A stretch of DNA of 64,000 bases, from contig NC_037643.1 of the NCBI RefSeq assembly GCF_003254395.2, positions 6,096,963-6,160,962 on the forward strand, given 5' to 3'. Below, piece after piece: positions 36,421 to 47,999 of the stretch. Positions within the stretch are counted from its first letter, which is position 1. The number at the start of each line of letters is the position of its first letter. A program made the translations under genes and the position numbers. The notes below the pieces were generated by a model. It had not been told where the DNA came from and did not search any database. It worked only from the letters and a program-made list of their open reading frames with translations. This DNA comes from Apis mellifera (Eukaryota > Arthropoda > Insecta > Hymenoptera > Apidae).

Positions 36421-39400
36421 TCCTGCGACTTCCAGGTATGTTGAAACAACCGATTGTCAAAGTGTTGCGAGCTAACAAGACTCCTTGACCATAATTTCGA
36501 ATAATAAGGAGTGTGTAAGGTAAGGTTAAGAATTTTAATAAGAACGTGAGAATATTTTATAATATATCTTTATTTATATTCTCGACGTGGAAAACAATAA
36601 TTGAATTTCTAATAATATTATAATACGATAAAAATTATTTCAATGCTCTCGGTTTTCTTTTTTCTCGCCATTAGGAAAACGATCGTGATTCCTATTAATT
36701 CTCGCTCGGTGTATCTTCAATTTTCAAAGTTTTCACAGTGTCCTCGGTATTAAGGATGGAACAAAGCCGTTCTACACGCGTCAGGTTTGAAATCTTCTTC
36801 CGCTAAATCCTGTTGGATCCGTTCCAATCCCCGGCGACCCTCTTCAACCCAGCCTCCAATTCTGGTCCTTCTCTTATTCGCGCGAAATTAATAAAACATC
36901 GACACACGCTTTGCTTCTTCGCGCGTTAGAACTCGTAGAAATTCACGAGGATCGAAGGAACGATGGACGACGTTTAATCATTGGATTGTTAAAATTATCT
37001 CGAGCTCCAACGGCCCTTTCAAGTTGTTTCAAGCGGTCTCTCGTCTCGGGGATAGTTTCTCTGATTTTAATTCGATATCGATGCAACACTCGATGATAAT
37101 TGATAACTACTGGAGGTATCTTGGAGAAGTGGAAAGCCTTCGCCCGATTTGTTTCGTTTCGAGATTTCTTTCGGTTTATTTCACCTCTGCCTCCCTTCCT
37201 TCTGAACTTCGCTCGTAACTTAATTGTTGTCCGCGGAAAGAGGAGGAGGAGGGAACTTCTCGAGAACAGGATGATTCGATTCTTTTCTTCTTTTTTTCCT
37301 TGGAGATGAAATTCGATCGAATCTATGAATATCTATATGGGTAATTAACCGGTTGTCGTTTCTGTATCGATAATAAATGTCCATGCTTTGAATAATAAAT
37401 TGAGAAGAGAGAGAGATTGAAGATTGTTATCTTGTCGTTCGAAAAAACGAATTCGATGGATCAATTTCTTGATGCAATTAAATGGGAATTAATTAATGTC
37501 AGAGTTGAATTGAAATTCTGATTTCGAAGAATTTTTGAAAATTCTCGCGCAGTTGCAGGTAGAAGGAGCTTTTAAAAAAAATTAATATTGATATTCATAC
37601 GCATTTTCAGTCTGAAAAAAAGTCTCCACTAACTAATTGTACAATTAAAGTCAACAAAAATTCCATTTTTAATTAAATTTTCCGAGTATGTATACAGTAC
37701 ATGTATGGAACAATTTTTTTTAAATATCACTTGGAGGAGATGAAATGAATGTTTAAAATTTCAGTACTTTTTTCTTTTCGTTCTTTTTTTAAAAATGTAA
37801 CTTTGTAATGACACGAGATAGAGAAAATTTTCAAATCGTATAAAATATCACCCTGTTATAAAAAATATTTCCAGATAAAAATAAATATTTATTTAAAGGA
37901 AACATCGAAGGTGGATCTCACCCTCTCAAAGACTTGTGTGAAAAAGAAAAAAAATAATTTCTCTTCACGTATATTCTCCATTATACTTTCCACACAGGGA
38001 AACTTTTATTATAAAATCAGAATTTTCGGGTTAAGTGAATTTCCTTGTAAGATAATGTACGAAGACTTTTATAACTGATAAAGGAAATGCCTTAACTCGT
38101 AAAAATTACGAAACTTTGAGAATATAAAGAAGGGTATATAACATAATTTTTATCCAAATTCAAGATATGGATCCTCGAAAATTTTACTATTATATTTTTA
38201 AATTACGTCCACGAAATCATAAAAGATTTAAATCAAGTAACAAAATAATTTTTAAAAAAATATTAACAAAATTTCTTCTTCAAATTTTAAACTATTCCTC
38301 TTCCTATTTTCACAATTACTTTCACTCCAATTTCTCTCAAAAAGCTTCTCCATCCATCCATTCATTTAAAAAAAAAAAGTGCAAAATCTTGAGTAAATTT
38401 TCAATTAACGTGTACACGTGCAAGAACAACGTACCGAAAGCCGAGACACGAAACTCCAACAAAGAGCAGACAAGTCAATTATAACAAATCTTCGAATCTC
38501 GCCACCAGTCCCGATACGTACACCACGTTTAAGACAATCCGCGCATCCGTGGCACGAAGTTCGTCGTGTCTGCTGCTAATTGGCATAATTCCGCGCCGAC
38601 GTCGATGAATCATGTTCGCGAGGGGGTGCGACGACTGGTGCCGCCTCGAAATGGTAATGCACCACAACTTCTATTTCCGATATAGGGAGCCAGACACTTT
38701 GTGGCAATAGTGGATGACACATTTACCTGTTATTCCACGTGTGCAGATTCACGCACGAACGAATTCACGATGCAATTCTCTATAATTCATCCTTTGGTGA
38801 TACGTATATTTTGGGGAACAAGTTTTGGAGAGAAAGAAGGATTGATTCGTAACAAGTTTGTAAAATTTCAATATTGCTCTAAGAATGAAGAATATCTTGG
38901 AAAATATTAATATTTTAAATATATAATTATATAATTATGAGTTTTTATTTTCTTTTATAGTATTGCAGTTGATAAGAAACTGTTCGACAAACGCGGTGAT
39001 AATAATTCCATTGATTATCGTTAAAGGTTTACCTGGAATACCGTAATTTGGTTTACGATTTATATTAAAATAATACGGTTGTAACTTGATAATACCATTA
39101 CGTCAGAGATTGTCTCGAGAAGCGTACGTTACATTAACAGTGTAAGAGGTTACACATGGGAAATGCTGTTGCGTTATGCCACTGCTAAGTGCCGTAACAC
39201 CTAATATACAACAAAGAGAAATTCTAATAAGGCCTCGCGTCACCGTTAAAGCGAATGCCATTTACACTGCGCGAGAAAGATAGCAGACCGGAAATTCCTA
39301 TTGCGTTTATTAGAAAATGCGATTATTTCTGTAATAACAAAAATCAATTGTTGCCAATAAGGGAATGGATAATTATGGATATTATCAATAACTCGTAAAA

Positions 39401-40984
39401 TAGCAACATTCTTGAGCAGTGAAGAAAACAAGGATATTCAGATTTGATATTCTATTCCAAGATTTCTGCTTGATTAAAAATTAATTACAAATTCTTTATC
39501 CACATCGTTTAATTTCAAGTTTTTTATTAGAAGTTTATTAGAACAATCGATTTCACACGAACGATATTCAATTTGATTAATCCTTATAATTTCTTGAATT
39601 CACGTCTAACTTTAAAAATATTGAGAACAAATAATAATCCTATATTTTAAGCGAATTTCTCTTCATACACAATGATCTACGAATAGTCTGGATGTATCGA
39701 CACGTGTAGTTCACATTCGACATTTGCCTTCCTCGGGGAAAAGACAATTTTGGCGATGACGCGTTCGCTCAAACTTTAGGCCTTCCCCACATCGGTGCGG
39801 AACTGGGCCAATAACCAGTGATCGGTAAAAATAGAAATCGGCCACCGTGACATTGTTGACAGACAGGTTGAGCGAGCATCCGTTGAAAAATAAAAACCTT
39901 AGAAATCGCGGATCTATCGATGCGCGATGCCGTGCCAAGTTATTTTCGCGTGTGTGTTACCGGAAATAAATATTTATCGACACGTGGAATTACTGATAAC
40001 TGATACGTGTATACGACAAGAATATAATTTATTCGTTCTCGAGTTAATTTCGTAGAAATATTTCGTGAAATAATATAATATTATCATTGTAGCCATCATG
40101 TCATTAATTATAAGTATTCTCGAAGTCATGACTGATCAAAGGAGCTAAATTGCTCAAAAGGAGAAGTTTTGAGTTGACATTATAACCGACGAAAAGAGAT
40201 AAATAAGAGTAATAAAATTAATTTAATAAATCTTCCTTTTCAGAAATTCACATTCGCAAACTTTGCGAGTGATAATTGTTTAAAATCGTCCGATTCGTCC
40301 CGATTTTCGAAATTCAATAGACTTCGCCGCCATATCATAGGCCGATATTCCATTCGAGCAAGATTACTCGAGGCAATTTAAAATGAAATGCCGCGAATTT
40401 ATGGACTCGTGAATCCGGCGGGATTCTCCCTCGCGGATTTCCACACCTCGGGGGATCGCCGATTCGCTGACACCGTGAAGAGGGTGGAGAAGGAAGGAAG
40501 GCGGCCGTGTCCCGCAAATGCCGGAATTCACTTCGAAGGGGGCATAATACCCGAAATTTCGGAATTAGCACTGGCGGCTGCGTTACCGCACAATGGAATA
40601 CATTAAACGGTATGCGCGTACCGAAAGCTAATAAAGTCTGTTACCGCTTATTACACCTCGGGATACGCGTGTGCCGATCGATACACGCGTGCAACCCATT
40701 CCAGATAATCTGTATCGTTTTTCAAATTTTATTTCAACGATTGATTTTTTAGGCGAATCTGGAGACGAAGGTATAGACGTGAGAGTTGGTACGGACACAA
40801 AAATGTTTATCGAGTAATTTATCTTGGATGAAGCGAGATGGAGAATGAGACAAATTATATTTTCATAATTCCAATAATTTCTTATTATTTACTAAGTAGC
40901 AATCAATATTACGTGCATAATTTATTTCACAATCCACTTCAAATTAACGATAATCATTCACAATTATATCCAGAATTAAATTAA
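36421..40984. other. Non-coding stretch
   Basis: A candidate zero-length (recursive) splice site lies at 36433-36441. Bases 36720-37320 are moderately complex. Bases 37500-38470 are very AT-rich. Bases 38480-38780, 39000-39320, 39700-39960 and 40300-40720 are CpG-rich complex patches resembling conserved non-coding DNA, and the last contains an ACGCGTGT/ACACGCGT inverted repeat at 40663-40688. No gene is supported. Confidence 0.5.
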
Positions 40985-41552
40985 AAAAAAGAAATTAACC
41001 CCTGGAATATACGAATTCTAAAACAATTTTCCAAGAATCAGAGGAAAATTTCTTCTTCGAAAAGAAGAGGCCTCGATTGAAAATAAGAAAAAAGAAATTA
41101 ACCTTGCATCATCCAGAGATACGAATTCCAAAACAATTTTCCAAGAATCAGAGGAAAATTTCTTCTTCGAAAAGAAGAGGCCTTGGATTCGATTGAAAAT
41201 AAGAAAAAAGAAATTAATCCCTCGAATGCATTCATCCAGAGATACGAATTCCAAAACAATTTTCCAAGAATCAGAAGAAAATTTCTCGAGAAAAGAAGAG
41301 GCCTCGATTGAAAATAAGAAAAAAGAAATTAATCCCTCGAATGCATTCATCCAGAGATACGAATTCCAAAACAATTTTCCAAGAATCAGAAGAAAATTTC
41401 TCGAGAAAAAGATTCGATTGAAAAGAAATTAACCTGTCGAAAGATACGAATTCCAAAACACAACATTTCCAAGAATCAGAGGAAAATTTCCCGCGTTCCT
41501 CGAGAAGAAGAGGCCTCGGATTCGATTGAAAATAAGAAGAAAAAAAAAATCG
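40985..41552. repeat. Tandem repeat, five copies of about 87-123 bp
   Basis: ACGAATTC(C/T)AAAACAA begins at 41011, 41121, 41244, 41359 and 41446. Each is followed by TTCCAAGAATCAG and, in most units, GAAAATTTC, AAGAAGAGGCCT and a purine-rich AAATAAGAAAAAAGAAATTA segment. Spacing varies because of internal deletions, the shortest unit being the fourth. Frames stay open because the unit lacks stops in some phases; this is not evidence for a protein. Confidence 0.93.
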
Positions 41553-42430
41553 TCCCGTAACCCGGCTTATCGTAACAATTTGTCGATAATCAGCGCCGCT
41601 CTAGCGTGATATCGAAAATCCCATCGCCGCCCTGTTCTTCACCCGTAAGAAGGTATTTCCGATAAAGCTTGGCCAACCGTTTTCCAACCCCTCCCCTGCT
41701 ACCCCGTACTCGTCCTCCCCGCCGGTCACGCCCACGTACACGTGTCCAGGCTGCGAAAGGAGCGGAGACGAATACTCGTGGATGGAAAAGAAGGAACTGG
41801 TGGGGGAAGGAGGGTTGGATTCTTGTGAGAGCAAATCTTTGTCGTAGGAAATCGAGCGTCATGCTCGAGCGAAAGCTTTCGAGCACGTCGCCACCGGCTG
41901 ATTCCGGCCGATCCGTGTCAAACACTAAGTGCGGTCCCTCCGTTGGAAACGATTTAAGGTTATCGTCCCTTGGCCAACGTATCACGTCCTTCGCCCTCCT
42001 CCCTGTCTCGTAACCAGCATAATAACGAGCTTTGTAAATGTTGCACAGTGGAAACTGGTGGGGGATATTGCGTGGAAGATGAAGGGTTGATTGTTTCATC
42101 GGCTCATCTGTTGTTCGAAGGATCGATGCTTCATTTGATATTGTTAGAAAGAAATTATTCTAGTTTGTTGGAGATTGATGAGTTTAATTAGATCTGTAAT
42201 TAATATTCTTTTTCTAGAGAAGCAATAATTGGAAAGTAACAAACAATTTTTGAACGTTCATTTATTCCATTCTATTTTCAGATAAATTGATATACATGCA
42301 AAGAATTAGAATTAAATTTGCCACGAAAGAATACGACGAAACAGGGTATAGTTCGAAAGGTATATTAAATATCCTATGAATCAAAAGATTATATTAATTA
42401 AAGTATACAATTAACAAATTAACAAGACAG
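41553..42430. other. Non-coding stretch with a complex, GC-richer block
   Basis: Bases 41580-42010 are GC-richer and complex. The minus strand is open for 169 codons across this block, but the overlapping frames on both strands are open too, there is no splice framing, and the reading has long Arg/Gly-rich portions typical of CpG-rich DNA. Bases 42060-42430 are AT-rich. Confidence 0.45.
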
Positions 42431-42880
42431 GTAATTCGTCGGTGAAAACGTTTGCACCTTGGTTTTCGGCAATTCCTCTTATTTCCTCCTCTTTTGCCAC
42501 CAGACGTAGGCAAAGGAAAAAAAGATTTAAGCGGTCGGGGGATACGCAAACAAATCGTGTGTGTGTGTGTGTGTGTGTGTGTGTCAGGAGCGCGCGCACG
42601 TTGCTCGATGCGCCGCATCCGGCACCCTGGAATTAATGCACCGAGTGCTTTTACAAATCCCGACAAAGAGGGCTGCGGTAACAATAAGCCGCGGGGTAAG
42701 TGCTTACAAACACCGGGAAGGGAAGTCGAGCTCTTCCCACCTCTTTCCCTGACCCTCTTTCTCTTTCTCGTCCTGTCCTCTCGATCCTTATCCCTCTCTT
42801 TCTTTCTCTTTCTATCTTCATCCGGTTCTTGCCGACCCTCACCTGAGACGGAAACTTTGCGTCGTGCGAGCACCCATTTC
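42431..42880. other. GC-rich island with (GT)14 microsatellite and C/T tract
   Basis: A GT repeat at 42557-42584 is followed by a CpG-rich block (42585-42720) and a C/T-rich tract (42730-42835). A GTAAGT lies at 42696-42701, about 110 bases after CAG at 42585-42587 at the end of the GT run. The frame between them is open, but this arrangement is easily produced by chance. Confidence 0.35.
42557..42584. repeat. (GT)14 microsatellite
   Basis: Perfect alternating GT over 28 bases at the edge of a GC-rich island. Confidence 0.97.
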
Positions 42881-43172
42881 CTTTTAATTTTTACCGTTTC
42901 TTATTTTTTTTTTATAAAGAAGAATATTCAGCAAATCACAATCATAATTTTTTTACCAGTCAATTTGTTGAATATTAAAGAAATGGGTATATAATTTATA
43001 ATTTGAATTGTTTCATCGTTGTACATTGTTATGTATTATGAGGATAGTGAATTTTGAATAGTTATTGAGGTCTAGAAAGGGTTGAATTATTTTATTTGAT
43101 TTCGGTGAATGAAATTTGAAAAATTGATTCTCATCGTTGTTTTGATTCAAAGAAATTATTATATTATATTAT

Positions 43173-43318
43173 AAATTTTCTAAAAGTATTTTAATTCCAG
43201 GGAGAGGGGGAATATTTTCTGAAGAAAGATATCTATGGATAATAAAAAAAAAAAAAGGAAGAAAAGTTGTATTTATATAAATATAATATTAATCTTAAAG
43301 CTTAAGAGAAAACTTAAT
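43173..43318. repeat. Separated direct repeat, copy A
   Basis: About 135 bases that recur 0.9 kb away at 44068-44208. Shared blocks include TTAATTCCAGGG, AAGATATCTATG, AATAATAAAAAAA and TAAATATAATATTAATCTTA. Purine runs differ in length between copies. No terminal repeats or target duplications mark it as a mobile element. Confidence 0.8.
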
Positions 43319-44067
43319 ATATGTAATAATGATGATTTATGGAAGAATTGAAGTAATTATAAAAGCAATTATACTTGCTGATTAATATTTTGATTTCTAT
43401 TAATATGAATATATATATATATATAATTGTTACATGTTTTATACATGTAATAATACAATGTAATATCATGAAATAAATTATCATCATCGAGTTATTCGTT
43501 TGTATAAATGCCGAATTAAAATATTAATATGATTACATTGTATGTGCATTACCGTTATGAATAATGAAAATGAGATTTCCTAGAAACGCATTCGGTTTCG
43601 CAGAAATGAGATAAATTATTCGAATTGTGATTAATAAATATCTTGCAAATTCTGCCTCTACGTTGAAACGAAAAGTTGTTTGAATAATTGCACAGAGTTT
43701 GTGTTTTGATTATTTGTAAGCAAACTCGATTTCCGAAACAAAACATCGGATTAGCTGTCCATCAAACACGTTTATACATACATCAAGTATCGAATCGACA
43801 TTAATCGTTTAATTCTGAATTTTTAAAGACGTGACAAGGATTGAAAGCAAAGCATCTGTTATCTTTTGATATAAATTGTCCCAAATTTCATTAGAAATCT
43901 TATTAAATCGATCTTTCTAAATTTGAAAATAGCATAAAAAGTAAGTGGCCTACATGGGTGATCATATTCATATTACTCAAAGTTTAAAGATAGAAAATTG
44001 AAGCGTAAGTTGATTAGTAAGATCAAGAACTTAAATTAATTTAAATATCTCTAGAAAGACTTCTAAA

Positions 44068-44208
44068 AATTTCCTAAAAGTCATATTTAATTCCAGGGGG
44101 AGGATATTTTCTAAAGGAAGATATCTATGAATAATAAAAAAAGAAGAAGAAAAATTCTATTTACATAAATATAATATTAATCTTAAACTGAAGCTTAACA
44201 GCAACAAA
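44068..44208. repeat. Separated direct repeat, copy B
   Basis: Second copy of the element at 43173-43318, in the same orientation and about 895 bases downstream. It has the same order of shared blocks with small indels. Confidence 0.8.
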
Positions 44209-47200
44209 TGAGAGATAAAATAAATATTCTCTTCGACGTAAAAATCTAACATCACAAACAATTCGAATCATCCCTCGAATAAATTAAAAAAACTCCATCT
44301 TCACCTTATCCTTTCTCTCTTCGTACAAGACAACGATCCAGTTCAATTATACAATAATTTTTCGCATTCTCACTGTCCAGCCACTCCTCCAATCCGATAA
44401 TTATTCCCTCGCCGATGATCTCTCCATTTCCCTTGATTCTCGCCTCCACCAAGAACCGAGGAATTAATTTAAAGCTGGAAAAGGTGAGAGGATCCTGCGG
44501 TGTCAGAGCAGGCGAACTCGATGGGCGCAGAAATATTTCAAAACAGTGATCGTATTATGAATGTTGATTAAATCAAAGGATAACCCAATTATCGCAACGA
44601 TATTTCTTTGCGCGATATAATACACTGGAGGAATTGGTTAAAGGAAGAGGAGGAAGGAGATACCATCGATCTGTCGTTGAACACCGTGGAGTAAAGCGGG
44701 ATCATGCTCCCTTTCTTCGTTCTTCTATTTGGGGGACATCTGCTCGATGATAAATTCCTCGGTCTCCCAGGTTTGCCAGGCTGAAAATATGACCTACTTA
44801 ATTCACAGGGTATGCAAAGCAGGAATTCATGCGTGTATCTCGTGTGTGAAGAGGGAATGACGATGATATTTTTTTCGAGGGAAGAGTTGTTGGAGAAATA
44901 GAAATTGAGAACGGTTGATTGTTAGTTTGCAGGAAATATATCAATGTTTTTTTTTCTTTTTTTTTTTTTTTTACGACGAGGGAGTTGATATTTCGTCACG
45001 ATGGTTCTTAACGCTTTTAACCTTATTATTTTATACACCGAGAGAATTAAGTTTAAAGTTGGCCAACTTTAATGCTATAACGGCAGAAAGTTGCGAAATA
45101 ATCGTAATTATTCTCCACGGCCGGTTCGTACTTCTTTATATATATATATAAAGTCACGTGACTTTATGAAGCAATATCATTAGCATTTCGGAGATACGAT
45201 TATTATGGGAATAAATATGGAAATTTTTTTCCTTAAAAGTTTCGCGTTGATTGGGGATAAATTTCCTGGAGGACTTGATGGAAAGAAAATATAAAAATTT
45301 ATAAACACGATCATTTACCTTTTAATCTTTCGATTTTAATCTTTAGATTTTAAAAGGTAGTTTTTTTACCAAATTAAAACGATCGTGCTTTTAAGATATC
45401 TTTAAATATCCAACGATCAGAGAAGCAACGATAATGTTCAATTTTATATATAAATTTCAATTGCACTTTGTCCCATCCCTTTACAAATCGAAAAAATAAA
45501 CAGTAACTCGAACAGTACATTTAATTAAAATTCTGAATTATTTCTGAATTTATAGTTGGGATGCGCTTGAAATTACCCGGGCACGTGGCTTATTAATGGT
45601 CTCGATGAAAAACGTTTTAATATATGCCAGTGAAGGCTGGCTTTTCTGTATATTAATTTTACGCTAGCATCTTTTTTCCTCGATGTTCCGAGACGCTCTG
45701 TATTTATCAAGTCTGTGAGAAAAATATCGCCAAGTAGCTGATAATCACGTTGAGCGTGTCGACGTGTTAAATCTCGATGTCCAAAAAAAAAGAAATTAGT
45801 AAACATGACTTCAACTCAGCTTCTTTTTTCAAGCCATTCCTTCCTCTAAAATATCTAAGAAAAAGAAAACAATATTTATTATAATTTTAACAAAATACAA
45901 AATCCAAGATTACAGATCCATATTAACTTGAAAGAATGGATAGAAATTAAAAGAATTGTTGAATCAGCAAACGAATTACTCAAAGAAAAGGAAGAAGAAG
46001 GCCATCACGTGCATCAAAGAGAACGACTAATTCATTAGAGATCATACAACAAATTCACGCTTCATCCCTCTCGGTTGCTGGATATCTCGGATTAATCGCG
46101 TCTTATCAGATTAATTCAGCAACAGGGACGAAAACATTCTTGCCCGATAGGCAATTAGGAAGAGTATTCCGATGCTTTCGAGCGGAACGTTGTAACGATA
46201 GTCGGAGGCAGGCTCGACGGGTGTCATTAATCCCCCTGGTGGCTCGTCCGTCTTAATTAGCACATCGACCAGCGGCCGGAACGACACGCGAGCACCGCTT
46301 TTCCGGGGATGCGCGTGCACAATTTTCGCCCCCTCCCCCGCGAGGAAAAGACAAAAGCTTTGTTTCCCTTTTTTCCCCCCTCCCTCCCCTTTTTCTTTTC
46401 CCTTTCTCCATCGCTGCTACCCCTCCCCATCGCGTTTCACCCTCCAATGACTGGCCGTGTTCATCTTGCTATTATTCGACGCATTGTATTTCTGAAAAAA
46501 ATGTAAAATTCCTGACGAAATTATTTTATGGGACGGTGGCAACGAGTTTGAGGAGTTGAAGGTATTTTCGAAAGAGGAATTAAAAAATTCTTACTTCTTG
46601 AATTGAACTGGGATGATTAAATTTGGATTGAAGATTTATAACAGGTATTTATTAACGTTCGAAGATATTTAAATATATTCTCGCGTTTACCGTGTGTCCA
46701 TCTCTCTATTATTGGCGCTAGATTTATTTTAAATTAACAGCAAGGAAACAAGGAACGCAACGTAATGAAAATATGATTGTTCAATCATGTATAATTCCCT
46801 TCGATAAAATAATCACGAAGAGGAAACTAAATGCATTTCATACGTCTAAGCATTATAAAATTAAACGATTCATACATATTGCATTTATTCGGTAAATTAG
46901 TTTCACGAAATTCTATATTTGTTCCATATCATCTCTATTTTCAATTAATTAGATATATATATCGAGCTGATCGTTAATTATTGATAAATTCTATTTCTCT
47001 CGAAATTTTCGACAGCTGTTTATTTTGCGAGAAACGTTTGAAAATCGAGTAAAAAAATTTTAAATATCCAATTAAAAGGAAGAAAGTTCGAGCTATAATA
47101 ATGTACAATATATTTGTACATTTTTAAAGAATTGATGCATAAACATACCGGTTAAGATATATTTGTTAAGTTATAAACCAATGAAACGGAAGTAGAAGTG

Positions 47201-47690
47201 ATGGAGATATCTCGCTTTACGAATGAGAATATACGTTCTATACTTTCACGAATATAATACTCTAAATATAATATTCTACCACGTATTATATTTCATTACG
47301 TGTAACAATATATTTCTCTATAAATTATTCTTGTTAGCCTCTCATCTTATACATCTTGTAAATATTATACATAAAGATTCAACGCTACGGTACAATATTC
47401 CATTCGTAACTGTTTCACAAACTCTGTACAATACTTAAAAACTCGACGTTAAAAAGAATATTCTATTAGGGATAATTTTACAATCACTCAAACCCTTACG
47501 ATACAAAAAAATTCATTTCGCGAACGAATAATTAATCACACGAATCCTTTTCAAACCGCAGAAAAAGGAAAAAAAAAGAAGGAAAGAAATCGCCATCGAT
47601 CGATCGTTACGTAAGACAGGAAGGGATACACACCGACACGAGAAATATTCCATTATCGAATTCGCACGCAGCAAAGCTCGTTGAAGCGTG
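44209..47690. other. Non-coding stretch
   Basis: AT-rich DNA with more complex patches at 44300-44780 and 46080-46460. The second is CpG-rich and open on the minus strand (46111-46320) with a varied reading, but it has no ATG and no splice frame. A palindrome with a CACGTG core lies at 45148-45167, and another inverted repeat at 47100-47122 (AATGTACA and TGTACATT). Confidence 0.5.
45148..45167. promoter_or_regulatory. Perfect 20-bp palindrome with GTCACGTGAC core
   Basis: ATAAAGTCACGTGACTTTAT is fully self-complementary. GTCACGTGAC is the known high-affinity site of the MITF/TFEB (CLEAR box) and USF bHLH-zip families. It directly follows a TATA run (45138-45150). Function here is inferred from the motif alone. 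Confidence 0.5.
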
Positions 47691-47950
47691 ACGGGGCGTG
47701 CAACCGCGCGGATTTACTTGCGGCCGAATTGTTACGCCGACCGGAAACCCGGGTGGCGGGCCTTCGAAATTGCACGCGCGCCCGTTTTCGATCCTTTTCG
47801 AAAGAATATGTGCGCGGTGCCCCGAAAACCGAGTGTCGCGAGTGGACCAGCGAACCTAAGCGGTTTTGCATCGTTCGAGCGTAGCCGCGCGTGAAAACGC
47901 GAGCCCCGCCAATTAGGCCGCGTTTTCAATCGGCCGAGTGCGTATTTATT
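47691..47950. other. GC-rich island adjacent to the satellite array
   Basis: Very CpG-rich, non-repetitive sequence immediately upstream of the tandem array at 48.0-49.7 kb. Frames are open on both strands with Arg- and Ala-rich readings as expected for such composition. It could be a promoter-type island. Confidence 0.35.
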
Positions 47951-47999
47951 AAAACCCAACGTTCAATTAGATTGAAAATGGCGAAAGAGATATTGTCGA

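Noticed and set aside
41590..42099. 169-codon open frame on the minus strand
   Set aside because: Overlapping frames on the same and opposite strand are also open, the C-terminal part is Arg/Gly-rich from CpG sequence, and there are no splice sites, signal peptide or domain. Not convincing as a gene.
42452..42994. Longest open frame in the window (180 codons, plus strand)
   Set aside because: It reads straight through the (GT)14 microsatellite as a Cys-Val repeat and then through a C/T tract as Leu/Ser/Phe. The opposite strand is open as well, so openness reflects base composition.
46111..46320. Protein-like minus-strand frame (about 70 codons)
   Set aside because: It lacks an ATG, the upstream side in minus sense is a purine tract that cannot serve as an acceptor, and no domain is recognisable. 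A conserved non-coding block is more likely.
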